From positions 1 to 8,153 of the forward strand of contig PWJP01000200.1 of NCBI GenBank assembly GCA_003559985.1: 8,153 bases of DNA. The letters run 5' to 3'. The position numbers and the translations under genes were made by a program. Shown here one piece after another: positions 6,164 to 8,153 of the stretch; position 1 is the first letter of the stretch, and each line of letters opens with the position of its first letter. Source of the DNA: Saprospirales bacterium (lineage in GTDB: Bacteria; Bacteroidota; Bacteroidia; Chitinophagales; Saprospiraceae). Under the pieces are notes generated by a model. It saw only the letters and a program-made list of their open reading frames with translations, was not told where the DNA came from and did not search any database.

Positions 6164-8094
6164 TTCTTTCCCGATTTTTTTCCTGATTTCTTCTTGCGCT
6201 CTTCAGCAACTCGCTGCTGTTCTTTGAGCACTTCCTCTAAGCGAGCCTGAAATCCGCCCTTCTTTTTCGGCTTTTTCTTGTTGATCTCAAGCTGCTTCTT
6301 GATCTTTTCCTCGTCAAAAATAAAGTTTTTGGTGATGACGATCTGCGCAATGTTAACGAGATTACTGCAAAACAGGTATGCAGTCAGTCCCGAAGCAAAG
6401 CTGTTGAAGAAAAACAGGAACATGATGGGCATGAAGTACTGTATGTTTTTCATCATCGGATTGACGGCATTCATGTCCATGTGCCTGGTGTTGTAGTGGG
6501 TGTACAGCACTGTGGTACCGGCCCAGAGCAAAGTGAACAGACTTATGTGCGCCCCGTAAAAGGGGATCTCAAATCCGAGGTATAGTATTGAATCATAGGA
6601 CGAGAGATCCGAGGCCCAGAGGAATGACTCTTGCCGGAACTCAATAGAGGCGGGGAAAAACCGGTAGAGCGCAAACCAAATGGGCATTTGTAAGACCATT
6701 GGCATGCATCCGCCCAGCGGATTTACCCCGAACTCCCGGTATATCTTCATGGTCTCCATCTGTATTTTCTGTTGATCACCCTTGAATTTCTCCCGCAGTT
6801 TTTCCATATGCGGCTTGAGGGCAGACATTTTTGCCTGGGAGTACAGCATTTTATAGGTCAGTGGATAGAGAGCCATTTTTACAATAAAAGTCAGTAGGAG
6901 AATTACCATTCCCGCATTTCCAATCCAGCCCATCAGCGTTGAAAACATCGGCCTGACCACCCAGCGGTTGATGGTTCCGAAAATACTCCATCCAAAGGGC
7001 ACAATATCAGTGATGTCATATCCCAGCTCTCCCAGCCTTTCAAAGTCGTTAGGACCGATGTAAAAGGTCATGTCAAAGGTGGAGGTACTGCTTCTCTCTA
7101 CGGGAATATCTAAACGAGACCGCAGCAATTTTAACTCTTCGGCATCCTCGTCAAGCATAACCGTTTCGAGAAAACCGCCACTAAAGGTTTCACCGGCCAT
7201 CAGGCTAGAGTTAAAAAACTGGTTGGAGTGAGATATCCATTTAAGTGGGCTATTCTCTTTGTTTTCAGTATCGCTGCTTCGGCATGAACAGTAACTGGAC
7301 CGGCGGTCGTACTCCCGAAAGTAAACCGTCGAGAAATAACGCTCATAGTCAGTGTTTTGCTCGAGCCGGTTGAGGTAGTTGATCCAATTGAGAGAAACCG
7401 GATTGGGTTCCTGGGCCAGTACATTTTGAAGGTTTACAAAGTTGAGCTGGTAGTCTAGCGCATACGATCCCTCGTGAATGGTATAAACCTGCTCGAAGTA
7501 ACCGCCGTTTTCAGCGGGTAGTCTAAAAGTGAGCCTGTTTCCATCCAGAGAATGGTCAAAGTACAGGTCCCCCGTGGAGACCATCATGTTGTTTTGTCTC
7601 AACTGCAGGAAGTACTCAAACTGGTTGCGGGGGTGATTCATCAAAAATAGCGAGTCCCGCATTTCTTCTTTATCCTCTGTGAGAAAGGAGCGCAAATAAT
7701 CCTTAACCCAAACTTCCGTAATTCTACCGCCCTTATTGGAAAAAACAATGCGGAGATGGTCGTTCTCCAATACAACTTCCTCTTCCTCTCCTTCGCCTGC
7801 TGCTGCAAAGGGCCCGTACAAAGAGCGCAGTTCCTCCATTCTCGCCTCTTCATGACGAACGGTGTCCAGTTCAGGAGCCTCATCAAATTCAGGTTCAGTT
7901 TCATCGATTAAGGTATCTCTACCCAGTTCCAGAGTGTCACCTTCCAGGGTATCCCTTGCGGCATCCAGTGCTTCCTGGCGCTCTTGTTCCAGTCGACGCT
8001 GCTCAATCTCCTCCTGTGTGGGGGAGTTGATAAAGACCCAAATAACGAAAAGGATAAACAATAAAACAATGCCTATGGCAGTATTCCTGTCCAT
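6160..8094 (-). CDS. yidC: Membrane protein insertase YidC
   Basis: YidC/Oxa1 insertase of 644 residues. It inserts and folds inner-membrane proteins, alone or with SecYEG. TM1 is at about 6-22 (IGIVLLFILFVIWVFI). A long acidic linker (about 26-110) precedes the periplasmic domain (about 110-360). The conserved insertase core follows, with spans near 390-412, 460-480, 505-530 and 548-585. TFIVKMALYPLTYK carries Lys406 where E. coli has the groove Arg366. The cytoplasmic loop contains MSALKPHMEKLREKFKGD, and NPLGGCMPMVLQMPIW (458-473) is typical of the family. The basic tail (597-644, ending KKSGKKSGKK) probably contacts the ribosome. E. coli YidC has 548 residues. The excess lies in the linker and tail, as is common in Bacteroidota. 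An unusual CSC pair (Cys269, Cys271) lies in the periplasmic domain. It is the first gene of the unit that continues into the lipoprotein gene and gpsA. Confidence 0.97.
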   Translation of the reverse strand: MDRNTAIGIVLLFILFVIWVFINSPTQEEIEQRRLEQERQEALDAARDTLEGDTLELGRDTLIDETEPEFDEAPELDTVRHEEARMEELRSLYGPFAAAGEGEEEEVVLENDHLRIVFSNKGGRITEVWVKDYLRSFLTEDKEEMRDSLFLMNHPRNQFEYFLQLRQNNMMVSTGDLYFDHSLDGNRLTFRLPAENGGYFEQVYTIHEGSYALDYQLNFVNLQNVLAQEPNPVSLNWINYLNRLEQNTDYERYFSTVYFREYDRRSSYCSCRSSDTENKENSPLKWISHSNQFFNSSLMAGETFSGGFLETVMLDEDAEELKLLRSRLDIPVERSSTSTFDMTFYIGPNDFERLGELGYDITDIVPFGWSIFGTINRWVVRPMFSTLMGWIGNAGMVILLLTFIVKMALYPLTYKMLYSQAKMSALKPHMEKLREKFKGDQQKIQMETMKIYREFGVNPLGGCMPMVLQMPIWFALYRFFPASIEFRQESFLWASDLSSYDSILYLGFEIPFYGAHISLFTLLWAGTTVLYTHYNTRHMDMNAVNPMMKNIQYFMPIMFLFFFNSFASGLTAYLFCSNLVNIAQIVITKNFIFDEEKIKKQLEINKKKPKKKGGFQARLEEVLKEQQRVAEERKKKSGKKSGKK

Positions 8095-8120
8095 GTTATC
8101 AGCTTAAAAAAATAATTTTG

Positions 8121-8128
8121 CAAAGGTA
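8121..8128 (-). promoter_or_regulatory. Bacteroidota-type -7 promoter element for the yidC operon
   Basis: On the minus strand TACCTTTG is a perfect match to TAnnTTTG. Transcription would begin near 8114, about 20 bases ahead of the yidC ATG at 8094. The expected -33 region holds only a weak match (GTTC), so the upstream half of the promoter is poor or the promoter is not strong. The leader contains a run of T (TTATTTTTTTAAG) and no Shine-Dalgarno sequence. Confidence 0.65.
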
Positions 8129-8153
8129 CAATTTTGTAAACCATCGAACCCGA

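Noticed and set aside
1..8153. CRISPR array, insertion sequence, toxin-antitoxin or defence system
   Set aside because: There are no regularly spaced identical repeats, no transposase or nuclease motifs and no small gene pair of that type. All large frames are explained by housekeeping or envelope proteins.

Overview
The window looks like a chromosomal segment of a Bacteroidota bacterium with moderate GC content. The evidence is: (i) a secreted M1 peptidase ending in a type IX secretion (T9SS) sorting domain; (ii) perfect TAnnTTTG promoter elements, the Bacteroidota -7 consensus, ahead of the tRNA gene and ahead of yidC; (iii) an almost complete lack of Shine-Dalgarno sequences; and (iv) AAAGT-type intergenic repeats of a kind familiar in this phylum. 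I cannot place it below phylum with confidence.

Layout: the only plus-strand gene is tRNA-Lys(UUU) at 42-114. Everything else supported is on the minus strand. From left to right these are a 59-residue single-span membrane protein (207-386), an AT-rich spacer with a cluster of TTGATA-like words, a T9SS-exported M1 metallopeptidase (648-3125), a membrane-anchored coiled-coil protein that resembles PspA/IM30 (ESCRT-III superfamily) (3190-4218), a 302-bp spacer with a 16-bp-periodic repeat, gpsA (4521-5579), a DUF6438-type lipoprotein (5609-6163) and yidC (6160-8094). The tRNA and the 59-residue gene converge on one hairpin that could terminate both.

In transcription order (right to left), yidC, the lipoprotein gene and gpsA form a tight unit behind one promoter at the right edge: a 4-bp ATGA overlap, then a 29-bp gap. 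The PspA-like gene has its own candidate promoter and is followed 64 bp later by the peptidase, so those two may be co-transcribed. The cluster has an envelope theme: YidC inserts membrane proteins, GpsA makes the glycerol-3-phosphate backbone of phospholipids, the PspA-like protein may remodel or guard the inner membrane, and the peptidase is exported. That link is inference.

Most of the window is ordinary housekeeping sequence. The two items most worth a second look are the membrane-tethered PspA-like protein and a nested hairpin of about 22 base pairs that encloses the stop codon of the peptidase gene. I see no mobile element, CRISPR array, phage gene or defence system.
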